This document shows, piece after piece, positions 7,744 through 17,342 of a stretch of 64,000 nt of DNA. The stretch is from Pseudomonas cavernae. GTDB lineage: Bacteria > Pseudomonadota > Gammaproteobacteria > Pseudomonadales > Pseudomonadaceae. The stretch is from contig NZ_CP032419.1 of NCBI RefSeq assembly GCF_003595175.1, forward strand, positions 2,480,001 to 2,544,000, in the 5' to 3' direction. Made by a program: the position numbers and the translations under genes. The notes under the pieces are model-generated. The model saw only the letters and a list, made by a program, of their open reading frames with translations, did no database searches and was not told the DNA's origin. Positions within the stretch are counted from its first letter, which is position 1. Each line of letters begins with the position of its first letter.

Positions 7744-8556
7744 CTAGCTCAGCTCCAGCCAGATCGGCGCGTGATCGGAGGGCTTCTCCATGGCGCGCAA
7801 CTCGTAGTCGACCCCGGCGTCCTTGAACCGCGCCAGCAGCGGGTCGGAGGCCAGGATCACGTCGATGCGCAGGCCGCGCTTGGGTTCGTCCTCGAAGCCG
7901 CGGCTGCGGTAGTCGAACCAGCTGAAGCGGTCGCTGACCGTCGGGTTGAGGTGGCGGAAGCTGTCCACCAGGCCCCAGCTCTTCAGGGTCGCCAGCCATT
8001 CGCGCTCTTCCGGCAGGAAGCTGCACTTGCCGGTCTTCAGCCAGCGCAGGCGGTTGACCTCGCCGATGCCGATGTCACTGTCTTCCGGCGAGATGTTGAT
8101 ATCGCCCATCACCACCAGCGGCTGGCTGGGCAGGAACTGGTTGATCAGCAGCTGCTGCAGATCGGTATAGAAGCGCTGCTTGGCCGGAAACTTGGTCGGA
8201 TGGTCGCGGCTTTCGCCCTGGGGGAAGTAGCCGTTCATGATGGTGATCGGGTTGCCCTGGGCATCGGCGAAGGTGCCCCAGATGAAACGCCGCTGCGCTT
8301 CCTCGTCATCGCCGGGAAAGCCTTTGTTCAGCACCAGCGGTTCCTGGCGCGAGAGCAGGGCCACGCCGTAGTGACCCTTCTGGCCGTGGTAGTGCACGTG
8401 GTAGCCGAGCTGACGGATTTCCGCTTCGGGGAACTGCTCATCGCTGACCTTGGTCTCCTGCAGACCGATGACATCCGGCTGGTGTTTGTCGATCAGCGCC
8501 GCCAGTTGATGGGGGCGGGCGCGCAGGCCATTGATATTGAAAGAAACGATCTTCAT
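7744..8556 (-). CDS. xthA: Exodeoxyribonuclease III
   Basis: This 270-residue enzyme of DNA base-excision repair cleaves at abasic sites and degrades 3' ends. The EEP nuclease motifs are all present: [15 protein letters not shown] (catalytic Glu), [13 protein letters not shown] (Asp/Asn), IDVILAS and the C-terminal [10 protein letters not shown] (Asp-His). The length equals E. coli ExoIII (268). It is monocistronic, with a MITE-like repeat and a terminator downstream. Confidence 0.97.
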   Translation of the reverse strand: MKIVSFNINGLRARPHQLAALIDKHQPDVIGLQETKVSDEQFPEAEIRQLGYHVHYHGQKGHYGVALLSRQEPLVLNKGFPGDDEEAQRRFIWGTFADAQGNPITIMNGYFPQGESRDHPTKFPAKQRFYTDLQQLLINQFLPSQPLVVMGDINISPEDSDIGIGEVNRLRWLKTGKCSFLPEEREWLATLKSWGLVDSFRHLNPTVSDRFSWFDYRSRGFEDEPKRGLRIDVILASDPLLARFKDAGVDYELRAMEKPSDHAPIWLELS

Positions 8557-8779
8557 GGCGGGCCATCCTGGGAAAAGCCCGATGCTAGCCCATCACCTCC
8601 GACGCGGCCAGTCGCCTGGCAGCTGCCATGGCCCGGTGCTAACGTGGCTGAGAACCTGACTCGGATCTGCTGCACGTCGGCTATACGGCGTTAAAAATGG
8701 CTGACTCTAGCTCGCGAGACCCGAAACAGGCTCTGCGGGCCGAAAAAATACCGATAACAATAACTAGAGGTCACCGTGA

Positions 8780-9436
8780 ATGCCGAACTCCCATCTTCCC
8801 AGCGCTCCCGTTGAAATCCGCATGCTCGATAGCAGCTTCGTCCGCGAGGCGCGTTCGCTGCTGTACCACGCCTATCGCCATGAGCCGACCTTCGCTTACC
8901 TGTTCGAGGCCGAGCGTCCGGGCTATGACCAGCGCGTGCGCGCCACCGTGCGTGAACTGGTGCTGCAGCATTTCGCCGAGGAGCTGCCGGCCATCGGCCT
9001 GCTGATCGAGGACCGCCTGGTCGGTATCGCCCTGGTAGCGCCGCCGCAACGTCGTCTGGACATCACCGAGAGCTGGGGTTGGCGTTTGCGCATGTTGCTG
9101 ACCACCGGTTTCCGCTGCACCAAACGCTATCTGGAATACCACGACGCCGTGCTCGCCTGCCTGCCGCCTGGGCCGTACCACGTGCTGCCGCTGCTCGGCG
9201 TGCATCCGGAGTTCCAGGGCCATCACCTCGGCGAGCAGCTGCTCACCGCCCTGCACGACTGGTGCGCCGAGGACACCGGCTCGCAAGGCGTGGTGCTGGA
9301 TACCGGCAACCCGCGCTATCTGGACTTCTATGCCCGCCAGGGCTACGAGGAAATCGGCGAGGTGGCGGTCGGGCCGATCCGTGAGCACGTGTTCTTCCAT
9401 CCCAACCCGCGCCCGGCGGCGCTGGCCAGCGCATAG
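8780..9436 (+). CDS. GNAT-family N-acetyltransferase
   Basis: A 218-residue cytoplasmic acetyl-CoA-dependent acetyltransferase. Motif A (LLGVHPEFQGHHLGEQLL, near residue 135) carries the pyrophosphate-binding Q-x-x-x-x-G pattern. The later YLDFYARQGYEEIGEV is motif B. AGAGG lies before the ATG. The substrate is unknown. Confidence 0.88.
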   Translation: MPNSHLPSAPVEIRMLDSSFVREARSLLYHAYRHEPTFAYLFEAERPGYDQRVRATVRELVLQHFAEELPAIGLLIEDRLVGIALVAPPQRRLDITESWGWRLRMLLTTGFRCTKRYLEYHDAVLACLPPGPYHVLPLLGVHPEFQGHHLGEQLLTALHDWCAEDTGSQGVVLDTGNPRYLDFYARQGYEEIGEVAVGPIREHVFFHPNPRPAALASA

Positions 9437-9532
9437 CTTGGGTTGGGGCCTGCGCTCAACCCGATTGACGACTCCGCGCTCTGCGGCGGACCGCTCTAGC
9501 CAGCGGCCGCCGCCGTGCTAGCATCCGCGCCC

Positions 9533-11269
9533 ATGAGTTTCCAAGGAAAGATTGCGACGGTCCTGATGCTGCTGGTCGTCGCCTCCACCGCACTGGCGCA
9601 AGGCCAATTGGACGTGCGCATCGAGCCGCGCAACGCCGCGCTGAAAAGCAATGTGGAAGGCTACGTCGGCAACCTCGCCGCACCTGACGAGGCGGCGCTG
9701 CAACGCCTGCGCCGCAGCGCCGAGGTGCAGGCACGGCAGGCCGCCGAAGCGCTGGGCTATTACCAGGCGCGGATCGACAGCGAAGTGAAGACGGTCGAAG
9801 CCGGCAAGCCAGCGCGGCTGATTCTGCATGTCGAACCCGGCGAGCCGGTGCGCTTGCGCGAGGTGACGGTGCGTATCGAAGGCCCGGCGACCCGGCTCAA
9901 GGGCTTCAGCCTGCCGCACAGCGCCCAGCTCAAGCCCGGTGCGCAGCTCAACCACGGCAGCTACGAGGACGCCAAACGGCTAATCCAGAACCAGGCGTCG
10001 CGCTACGGCTTCTTCCGCGGCCAGTTCACCCGCCAGCGCCTGAGCGTCGACCCGCCAGCCGGCGTCGCCGATATCGAACTGGTCTATGACAGCGGCCCGC
10101 GCTACCGGCTCGGCGCGGTGAAGTTCGCTGGCGACGCGCCGTTCGACGAAGAACTGCTGCAACGCATGGTGCCGTTCCAGCCCGGCACGCCCTACGACTC
10201 GGAACTGATCGCCGACCTCTACCAGTCGCTGCAGGGCAGCGGCTATTTCGACAGCGTGCGGGTCGACGCGGTGCCGGCCCAGGCCAGCGCCGAAGCAATC
10301 CCGGTGGATGTCCAGCTGACCACCCGCAAGCCGCGCACCTTTGGCCTCGGCGGTGGTTTCTCCACCGACGTCGGCCCGCGCGGGCGCTTCAACTGGACGC
10401 GTCACTGGGCCAATCCGCAGGGCCACAGCTACGGCTTCGAGAGCGAACTGTCGGCGCCGCGGCAGAACGTCGGCCTGTGGTACGACATCCCGCTCGATCC
10501 GCCGCTGACCGACAAGTTGCGCTTCGCCGGCGGCTACCAGTACGAAGAGATCGCCGATACCGACAGCCTGAGCAAGCTGCTCAAGCTCGGCCCGGAGTGG
10601 CACCACCGCACGGACGGCGGCTGGCAGCAGGTGCTGTCGCTGAAGTGGCAGCGCGAGGAATTCCGCCTGGGCGACGACTCCGGTCTGAGCAACCTGTTGC
10701 TGCCGGGCGTCAGCTACGCCTACCTGCAGAGCGACAACCGCCTCGACCCGCACAACGGCTATCGCCTGCAGTTCGATGTGGCGGTGGCGAAGAAGGGGCT
10801 GCTGTCGGATGCCGACGTGGTGCACGGCAACGTCATGCTCAAGGGCCTGACTACCCTGTGGCAGCGCCACCGCCTGCTCGGCCGCCTGCAACTGGGCGGC
10901 ACCGAAACCACCGACTACGATTCGATCCCGCCGTCGCTGCGCTACTACGCCGGTGGCGACCAGAGCGTGCGCGGCTACGACTACCAGTCGCTGTCGCCGC
11001 AGGATAACGAGGGTGACCGGGTCGGCGGCCGCTATATGGTCGCTGGCAGCGTCGAGTACCAGTACGCCATCGCCGAGAAGTGGCGGGTGGCGACCTTCGT
11101 CGACCAGGGCAACGCCTTCGACTCGCTGGAAATTCCCACCCTCAAGACCGGCGTCGGCATGGGCCTGCGCTGGGTCTCGCCGGTGGGGCCACTGCGCCTC
11201 GACCTGGCCCGCGCGCTGGACGGCGACGGTGGCTTGCGCCTGCACTTTTCCATGGGGCCGGAATTATGA
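9533..11269 (+). CDS. tamA: Autotransporter assembly complex protein TamA (Omp85)
   Basis: This 578-residue outer-membrane protein has a signal peptide (residues 1-22, ending ALAQG), POTRA domains to about residue 260, then a 16-strand Omp85 barrel. The barrel carries the conserved L6 motif VRGY near residue 480. With TamB it forms the translocation and assembly module, which inserts some autotransporters and moves phospholipids between membranes. The ATG at 9533 directly precedes the signal peptide; a GTG 18 bases upstream is less likely. The stop overlaps the tamB start (ATGA), so the genes form a coupled operon. Confidence 0.95.
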   Translation: MSFQGKIATVLMLLVVASTALAQGQLDVRIEPRNAALKSNVEGYVGNLAAPDEAALQRLRRSAEVQARQAAEALGYYQARIDSEVKTVEAGKPARLILHVEPGEPVRLREVTVRIEGPATRLKGFSLPHSAQLKPGAQLNHGSYEDAKRLIQNQASRYGFFRGQFTRQRLSVDPPAGVADIELVYDSGPRYRLGAVKFAGDAPFDEELLQRMVPFQPGTPYDSELIADLYQSLQGSGYFDSVRVDAVPAQASAEAIPVDVQLTTRKPRTFGLGGGFSTDVGPRGRFNWTRHWANPQGHSYGFESELSAPRQNVGLWYDIPLDPPLTDKLRFAGGYQYEEIADTDSLSKLLKLGPEWHHRTDGGWQQVLSLKWQREEFRLGDDSGLSNLLLPGVSYAYLQSDNRLDPHNGYRLQFDVAVAKKGLLSDADVVHGNVMLKGLTTLWQRHRLLGRLQLGGTETTDYDSIPPSLRYYAGGDQSVRGYDYQSLSPQDNEGDRVGGRYMVAGSVEYQYAIAEKWRVATFVDQGNAFDSLEIPTLKTGVGMGLRWVSPVGPLRLDLARALDGDGGLRLHFSMGPEL

Positions 11270-14200
11270 GGCGCAAACGCATCGCCTTCACTTTGTTGGC
11301 GCTACTTCTGGCGCTGCCGCTGGCCGTTGCGTTGCTGCTCGGCACCAGCACGGGCAGCCGCTGGTTGCTGGGCTGGATGCCAGGCGTGCAGGTGGACGGC
11401 TTCGATGGCCGCCTGGGCGGGCGCTGGCAGGCCGAACGCTTGCTCTGGCAGCAGGACGGCCAACAGCTTGAGCTGCTGGCGCCGCGCTTCGAGTGGTCGC
11501 CGGCTTGCCTGCTGCGTCTGACCCTGTGCCTGGAGCGAGTCGAGGCGGAGCAGGTGCGCCTGGTTTTTCCGCCCGGCGCAGAGCGCGATGACACGCCGCT
11601 CAGCCTGCCCGCGCTGCGCCTGCCGTTGGCCATCGAGCTGGGCGAGGTGCGGGTCGGCAGCCTGACGCTGGATGGCGCGGAGCAACTGCGCGAACTGCAA
11701 CTGCGCGCGCACTGGGCTGGCGACGGCCTGGCGATCGAGCGCCTGAGCCTGCGCCAGGGCGATCTGGCCCTCGCCCTGACCGGCAAGCTCAAGCCCGAGG
11801 GCGACTGGCCGCTCGAGGCGCAGGGTACGCTCGACCTGCCGGCGCCGGAGCAGCAACCCTGGCGCCTGGCTTTGCAGGCACGCGGCGAGCTGCAGCGCAG
11901 CCTGCAGCTGACGGCAGACAGCAGCGGTTATCTGGCCGGTCGCCTGATCGGCGAGGTGCAGCCGCTGGCCGAGCACCTGCCGGCCAGCGCCCAGCTCAGC
12001 ACCGAGGGCTTCAAGGCCACCCGCGAATTGCCGGATACCCTGCGTCTCGACCAGGTGCAATTGAACGCCAGCGGCGATCTCAAGGACGGCTATCAGGTCC
12101 GCGGCAGCGCCAGCCTGCCGGGCGAGGGCGGTGCCGTGGCGCTGCAGTTGCAGGGGCGGGTGGATGCGCAGGGCGCCGATATCGCCGCGCTGCGCCTGGA
12201 CGCCGGCCAGGATCGGCAGGCGACGCTGGAAGGTCGGTTGGACTGGCAGGATGGCTTCGCCGCAGACAGCCGCCTACGCTGGCAGGACTTTCCCTGGCAG
12301 CGCCTGTACCCCGTGGAGCAGGAACCGCCTGTGGCGCTGCGTCGCCTGAAAGCGGAGTTGCAGTACCGCGATGGCAACTACCTGGGCAATTTCGATGCCG
12401 CGCTCGACGGCCCGGCTGGCGCCTTCAGCGTGCAAAGCCCGGTCAGCGGCGATCTGCAGCAGGTGCACCTGCCTTCGCTGCAGCTGCAGGCCGGCCAGGG
12501 CAAGGCCGAAGGCCAGCTCAGCCTGCGCTTCGCCGAGGGGCTGGCCTGGGGCGCCGCGCTCGATCTCAGCGCCCTCGACCCTTCCTACTGGCTGAAAGAG
12601 CTGCCCGGCGAACTGGCCGGCACGCTACGCAGCCAGGGCGAATGGCGCGACGAGCAACTGCGCCTGAATGCCGACCTCAACCTCAAGGGGCGCCTGCGTG
12701 GCCAACCGGCGCTGCTGCAGTTGCAGGGGGCCGGCGCCGACAGCGCCTGGAAGTTCGAGCAGCTGGACCTGCGCCTGGGCGACAACCGCATCCACGGCAA
12801 CGGCGCGCTCGATCAGCGCCTGCAGGGGCAACTGCAACTGGCCATGCCGCGCCTGGGCCAGCTCTGGCCCGGCCTGCAGGGCCGGCTCGACGGTCGTCTC
12901 GACCTGGCCGGCACGCTGCAGGCGCCGCAGGGCCAGCTGACGCTGCAAGGGCAAGGCTTGGCACTCGACGACCGGCGCCTGCAACGCCTCGAGCTCAATG
13001 CCCGCCTCGATGGCGCCCAGCGTGGCCGCTTGAGCCTGACCGGCGCCGGCATCCGCCTGGGTGACAGCGAGCTCGGCAGCCTGGTCGCCAAAGGCGAGGG
13101 GGATAGCCGCCGCCAGCGTCTGGACCTCGATCTGCAGGGGCCGCAGCTGCAAGCCGAACTCGGCTTCGACGGCGCCCTCGAGCAGCTGCCGAGCGGCTGG
13201 AACTGGCGCGGGCGCCTGGCGCGCGGCGAACTGCAGGCCGGCGGGCAGGACTGGCGCCTGCAGCAGGCGGCGCGGCTGGAGCGGCTGGCCGATGGCCGTC
13301 TCAACCTCGGCGCCAATTGCTGGGTGTCCGGCGCCGCCAGCCTGTGCGGCGAGGACGCAAAACTACTGCCCGAACCGCGTCTGCGTTACCGCCTGCGCGA
13401 CTTTCCGCTGGCCAGTCTGGGCCCCTGGCTGCCGGACGACTTCGCCTGGGACGGCCAGCTCTCCGCCGACCTGCAGCTCGATCTGCCGGCCAGCGGCCCC
13501 AACGGCCAGGTGCGGGTGGATGCCGGCAGCGGCAACCTGCGCGTGCGCGAGCAGGGCCAATGGCTGAGCTTCCCGTACAGCCGTCTGGCATTGGAAAGCA
13601 GCCTGCGGCCGCAGCGCATCGACAGTCTGCTGCAGTTCCAAGGGGGACCGCTCGGCGAGCTCTCACTGCAAGCCCGGCTCGATCCGCGCCCGGCGAGCAA
13701 GCCGCTGGCCGGCGAATTCCGTCTGAGCGGCGTCGACCTGGCGGTGGCGCGACCCTTCCTGCCGATGGTCGAGCATTTGGCCGGGCGCCTGAGCGGCAGC
13801 GGCCGGATCAGCGGCGGCCTGCTGGCCCCGCGTATCGACGGCAACCTGAGCCTGAGCGGCGGCGAGATCAGTGGGCCGCAGCTGCCGACCCGTTTCGAGC
13901 AGCTCGAGGTGCAGGCGCAGATCGCCGGCGAAAGCCTGCAATTGCGGGGCAACTGGCGCAGTGGTGAGCAGGGTAAGGGCAGCCTGAGCGGGCAACTGAA
14001 CTGGGCGCAGGCCATGGAAGGCGACTTGCAGGTGCGCGGCGAGCGGCTGCCGGTCAGCGTCGAGCCCTATGCCAACCTCGAAGTCGAACCGAATCTGGTG
14101 GCGCGGCTGGCCGAAGGGCGGTTGGCGATTGCCGGCCAGGTGCAGGTACCGCGCGGCACGATCGAGATTCGCCAGTTGCCGCCCTCGACGGTAAAAGTAT

Positions 14201-14940
14201 CCGACGATGCGGTGGTGGTCGGCCGTCAGCAGGAGGAACGACAAGCGCTGGGCATGGCGATGGACCTCGACGTCGAGGTCGGTAGCGACAAGCTGAGCTT
14301 CAGCGGCTTTGGCCTGAATGCCGAATTGGCCGGGCGCTTGAAGATCGGCGACAACCTCGACACCCGCGGCGAGCTGGATCTCAACAATGGCCTCTACCGT
14401 GCCTATGGCCAGCGCCTGCAGATCCGCCGCGCGCGCCTGCTGTTCACCGGGCCGATCGACCAGCCGTACCTGGATGTCGAGGCGATCCGCCGCGTCGACG
14501 AGGTGGTCGCCGGCCTGCGCATCAGCGGCAGCGCCGCGCAGCCGCGCACCCAGGTGTTCGCCGAGCCGGCGATGAGTGAGGAGCAGGCGTTGTCCTACCT
14601 GGTGCTCGGCCGCCCGCTGGGTGGTACCGGCGAGGACAGCAACCTGCTGGCGCAGGCGGCGCTGGGCCTGGGCCTGGCCGGCAGTTCGTCGGTCACCGGC
14701 AGCCTGGCCCAGCGCCTCGGTATCAGCGACTTCCAGCTCGACACCAGCGGTGCCGGCCAGAGCACCAGCGTGGTCGCCAGCGGCAAGCTGTCCGAGCGCC
14801 TGAGCCTGCGCTACGGGGTCGGCGTGTTCGAGCCGGCCAGCACCGTCGCCCTGCGCTACGAGCTGACCCGCCGGCTCTATCTGGAAGCCGCCAGCGGCTT
14901 GGCCAGCTCGCTGGATCTGTTCTACAAACGCGATTTCTGA
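11266..14940 (+). CDS. tamB: Translocation and assembly module protein TamB
   Basis: This 1224-residue AsmA-like bridge protein has an inner-membrane anchor at residues 5-26, a very long beta-rich repeat region, and the C-terminal TamB (DUF490) domain over about the last 330 residues (QIRRARLLFTGPIDQPYLDV, SYLVLGRPL). It ends with the beta-signal-like FYKRDF. The length is typical for the family (about 1200). The ATG at 11266 overlaps the tamA stop. It spans the periplasm to contact TamA. Confidence 0.95.
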   Translation: MRRKRIAFTLLALLLALPLAVALLLGTSTGSRWLLGWMPGVQVDGFDGRLGGRWQAERLLWQQDGQQLELLAPRFEWSPACLLRLTLCLERVEAEQVRLVFPPGAERDDTPLSLPALRLPLAIELGEVRVGSLTLDGAEQLRELQLRAHWAGDGLAIERLSLRQGDLALALTGKLKPEGDWPLEAQGTLDLPAPEQQPWRLALQARGELQRSLQLTADSSGYLAGRLIGEVQPLAEHLPASAQLSTEGFKATRELPDTLRLDQVQLNASGDLKDGYQVRGSASLPGEGGAVALQLQGRVDAQGADIAALRLDAGQDRQATLEGRLDWQDGFAADSRLRWQDFPWQRLYPVEQEPPVALRRLKAELQYRDGNYLGNFDAALDGPAGAFSVQSPVSGDLQQVHLPSLQLQAGQGKAEGQLSLRFAEGLAWGAALDLSALDPSYWLKELPGELAGTLRSQGEWRDEQLRLNADLNLKGRLRGQPALLQLQGAGADSAWKFEQLDLRLGDNRIHGNGALDQRLQGQLQLAMPRLGQLWPGLQGRLDGRLDLAGTLQAPQGQLTLQGQGLALDDRRLQRLELNARLDGAQRGRLSLTGAGIRLGDSELGSLVAKGEGDSRRQRLDLDLQGPQLQAELGFDGALEQLPSGWNWRGRLARGELQAGGQDWRLQQAARLERLADGRLNLGANCWVSGAASLCGEDAKLLPEPRLRYRLRDFPLASLGPWLPDDFAWDGQLSADLQLDLPASGPNGQVRVDAGSGNLRVREQGQWLSFPYSRLALESSLRPQRIDSLLQFQGGPLGELSLQARLDPRPASKPLAGEFRLSGVDLAVARPFLPMVEHLAGRLSGSGRISGGLLAPRIDGNLSLSGGEISGPQLPTRFEQLEVQAQIAGESLQLRGNWRSGEQGKGSLSGQLNWAQAMEGDLQVRGERLPVSVEPYANLEVEPNLVARLAEGRLAIAGQVQVPRGTIEIRQLPPSTVKVSDDAVVVGRQQEERQALGMAMDLDVEVGSDKLSFSGFGLNAELAGRLKIGDNLDTRGELDLNNGLYRAYGQRLQIRRARLLFTGPIDQPYLDVEAIRRVDEVVAGLRISGSAAQPRTQVFAEPAMSEEQALSYLVLGRPLGGTGEDSNLLAQAALGLGLAGSSSVTGSLAQRLGISDFQLDTSGAGQSTSVVASGKLSERLSLRYGVGVFEPASTVALRYELTRRLYLEAASGLASSLDLFYKRDF

Positions 14941-15081
14941 TCGCGTGCCGGTTCCTGCAGCGGCCGTAGGATGGGTCGAGCGCAGCGATACCCATGCGGT
15001 CATGGTGAGGGCTAATCGTTGCGCGGGGGATTGGCCGCGAGGGCAGCTGGATAGGCTGAGTTGCGCCAGTCGGCCCGAGAA

Positions 15082-15107
15082 AATGTATACAATTGACCAT
15101 AAGGTCA
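15082..15107. promoter_or_regulatory. Candidate operator or promoter upstream of tpx
   Basis: AATGTATACAATT (15082-15094), a near-palindrome resembling GntR/FadR-type operators and containing a TATACA -10-like hexamer, is followed at once by the perfect palindrome TGACC-ATAA-GGTCA (15094-15107). The pair sits 70 bases before the tpx start codon. The binding protein is unknown. Confidence 0.4.
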
Positions 15108-15176
15108 GGACATTTCTGCCCATGCGTGCTTAACTTTCCCGCCTACTCCTCCCACCCAACAAGAAGGACTCCTTCC

Positions 15177-15680
15177 ATGTCTCAAGTGACCCTCAAAGGC
15201 AACCCGATCCAAGTCGACGGCGAGCTGCCGAAAGTTGGCCAACAAGCCCCGGCATTCAGCCTGGTCGGCAAAGACCTGGGCGACGTGACCCTGGCCAGCC
15301 TGGCCGGCAAGCGCAAGGTGCTGAACATTTTCCCCAGCATTGATACCCCGACCTGCGCCACCTCGGTGCGCAAGTTCAACGCCGAAACCAGCAAGCTGGC
15401 CAACACCGTGGTGCTGTGCATCTCCGCCGATCTGCCGTTCGCTCAGGCGCGCTTCTGTGGCGCCGAAGGCCTGGATAACGTGGTGAACCTGTCGACCATG
15501 CGCGGCGCCGAGTTCCTCAAGAACTATGGCGTGGCCATCGCCAATGGCCCGCTGGCCGGGGTCGCCGCCCGTGCCGTGGTGGTGCTGGACGAGCACGACA
15601 AGGTGCTGCACAGCGAGCTGGTCGGCGAGATCGCCAACGAGCCGAATTACGAAGCAGCCACTGCGGCGCTCACCAAGTAA
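15177..15680 (+). CDS. tpx: Thiol peroxidase (Tpx-type 2-Cys peroxiredoxin)
   Basis: A 167-residue antioxidant enzyme that reduces hydroperoxides using thioredoxin. Peroxidatic Cys60 lies in the motif [12 protein letters not shown] and resolving Cys94 in RFCGAEG, the diagnostic Tpx spacing. Length and start ([10 protein letters not shown]) match the family. AAGGA lies upstream of the ATG at 15177. A strong terminator follows the stop. Confidence 0.97.
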   Translation: MSQVTLKGNPIQVDGELPKVGQQAPAFSLVGKDLGDVTLASLAGKRKVLNIFPSIDTPTCATSVRKFNAETSKLANTVVLCISADLPFAQARFCGAEGLDNVVNLSTMRGAEFLKNYGVAIANGPLAGVAARAVVVLDEHDKVLHSELVGEIANEPNYEAATAALTK

Positions 15681-15694
15681 TACCCGGCAATATT

Positions 15695-15724
15695 AAAAAC
15701 GGCCTGCTTAGTCAGGCCGTTTTT
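15695..15724 (+). terminator. Intrinsic terminator of tpx
   Basis: AAAAACGGCCTG and CAGGCCGTTTTT pair around a six-base loop, 14 bases after the tpx stop. The T run allows efficient termination. Confidence 0.9.
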
Positions 15725-15933
15725 ATTTGTGCGTCATGGGCTTAGAAGCGTAAGTGCGTGATGATTCGTAGGGTCGGTTAGCCGTAGGCGTAACCCACCA
15801 ACCCTGTCGGACACCGGTGTCCAGGGCGACCGCGCCGCTGGGTTACGCCGCTACGCGGCTAACCCGCCCTTGGGAAGCGGTGCTCAACACTCAACTTTTT
15901 ATTTGCGGGTCATGGGTTTAGAAGCGTAAGTGC
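15720..15933. repeat. Dispersed intergenic repeat flanked by 38-base direct repeats
   Basis: The core (15763-15869, GTAGGGTCGGTTAGCC...GCGGCTAACCCGCC) is an imperfect palindrome with a second copy at 25383-25488. It is bracketed by two 38-base direct repeats, 15720-15757 and 15896-15933, which differ at three positions (both contain TTAGAAGCGTAAGTGC). No gene is visible here. Confidence 0.7.
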
Positions 15934-16016
15934 AAGGTAAAAGGCCGGTAAAGAGGCTTTGCTTGGAGGCCGCCAGTGCTTATCGTGCAGTCTCCCCAAG
16001 ACATTGACTGTGCATC

Positions 16017-17342
16017 ATGGCCGATCGCTCCCTGAATACCCCTGCTTCCCGTTCCTCCCGTCGCTGGAAGATCCTCGGCTTAGGCGTGATTGCTGTCGCC
16101 GCGCTGGTCTGGTGGCAATGGCCGGCCTCGAAGAGCGAGGAGGGTAGCCGTGCCAAGCCGGAGCAGGGCTCCCTGACCCAGCCGGCCGGTGGTGGTCGGC
16201 GTGGTGGCCCGCCCGGATTCGGCGGTTTCAGCGCTGGTCCGACGCCGGTGCGCGTGGCCGCCGCCAGCGCGGGGGATTTCCCGGTCTACTACAAGGCGCT
16301 GGGCACGGTGACGGCGCTGAATACCGTCAATGTCCGCGGCCGCGTAGACGGCCAGCTGGTCAAGCTGCTGGTCGAGGAAGGGCAAATGGTCAAGGCCGGT
16401 AGCGTTCTCGCGCAGATCGACCCGCGCCCCTTCCAGGTCGCCCTGCAACAGGCCGAAGGTACGCTGCAGGAGAACCAGGCGCAGCTGACCAACGCCGAGC
16501 TGGACCTCAAGCGCTACCAGGGCCTGTATGCCGAGGACAGCATCGCCAAGCAGACCCTCGATACCCAGCAGGCGCTGGTCAACCAGTATCGCGGCACCAT
16601 CAAGGGCAACCAGGCCGAGGTGGCCCAGGCGCGTCTGAACCTCGAATTCACCCAGGTCAAGGCGCCGATTTCCGGGCGTCTGGGCCTACGCCAGGTGGAT
16701 GTCGGCAACCTGGTCAGCTCCGGCGACACCACGCCGCTGGTGGTGATCACCCAGACCCAACCGATCAGTGTCAGTTTCACCCTGCCCGAGCGCGACCTGC
16801 CGGACGTGATCGAGCACTACCGCAGCGGCCTGCCGATGGTGGTCGAGGCCTGGGATCGCGGCGACAGCCGCCTGCAGGCCGAGGGTGTGCTGCACAGCCT
16901 GGACAACCAGATCGACACCACCACCGGCACCCTCAAGCTCAAGGCGCGTTTCGCCAACGACAAGGAAAGCCTGTTCCCCAACCAGTTCGTCAACGTGCGC
17001 CTGCGCGCCAACACCCTCAAGGATGTCGTACTGGTGCCCACGGCGGCGGTGCAGTTCGGTAATAGCGGCTCGTTCGTCTATGTGCTCGATGGCGACAAGA
17101 AGGTGAAGATGCGCCCGTTGCAGGTCGGCCCCAACGATGGCGCGCGCACGGTGATCACCGCCGGGTTGAAGCCCGGCGAGCGGGTGGTGCTGGAAGGCAC
17201 CGATCGCCTGCGCGACGGCAGCGACGTGGAGGTGGTGCACGACAGCGATGCCGTGCCGGCCACGCCGAGCGAGCAGCTGCACGGCGACGGTAGCGCCGTC
17301 GAGCAGCCGAACACGGCCAAAGCGGCAAAAGCCGGCGTATGA
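16017..17342 (+). CDS. muxA: RND efflux periplasmic adaptor MuxA (MdtA-like)
   Basis: This 441-residue membrane fusion protein has an N-terminal anchor at residues 20-36, lipoyl/barrel-sandwich halves ([39 protein letters not shown]) and an alpha-hairpin between them. It links the inner-membrane pumps to the outer-membrane channel. The gene order adaptor, two RND pumps, outer-membrane factor is that of P. aeruginosa muxABC-opmB and E. coli mdtABC, linked there to resistance to aztreonam, novobiocin and macrolides. The stop overlaps the muxB start. Confidence 0.92.
   Translation: MADRSLNTPASRSSRRWKILGLGVIAVAALVWWQWPASKSEEGSRAKPEQGSLTQPAGGGRRGGPPGFGGFSAGPTPVRVAAASAGDFPVYYKALGTVTALNTVNVRGRVDGQLVKLLVEEGQMVKAGSVLAQIDPRPFQVALQQAEGTLQENQAQLTNAELDLKRYQGLYAEDSIAKQTLDTQQALVNQYRGTIKGNQAEVAQARLNLEFTQVKAPISGRLGLRQVDVGNLVSSGDTTPLVVITQTQPISVSFTLPERDLPDVIEHYRSGLPMVVEAWDRGDSRLQAEGVLHSLDNQIDTTTGTLKLKARFANDKESLFPNQFVNVRLRANTLKDVVLVPTAAVQFGNSGSFVYVLDGDKKVKMRPLQVGPNDGARTVITAGLKPGERVVLEGTDRLRDGSDVEVVHDSDAVPATPSEQLHGDGSAVEQPNTAKAAKAGV

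Noticed and set aside
8640..8715. A possible further copy of the MITE-like repeat
   Set aside because: Shares only GGCGTTAAAAATGGCTG-like words with that element and has no inverted ends; too weak to call.
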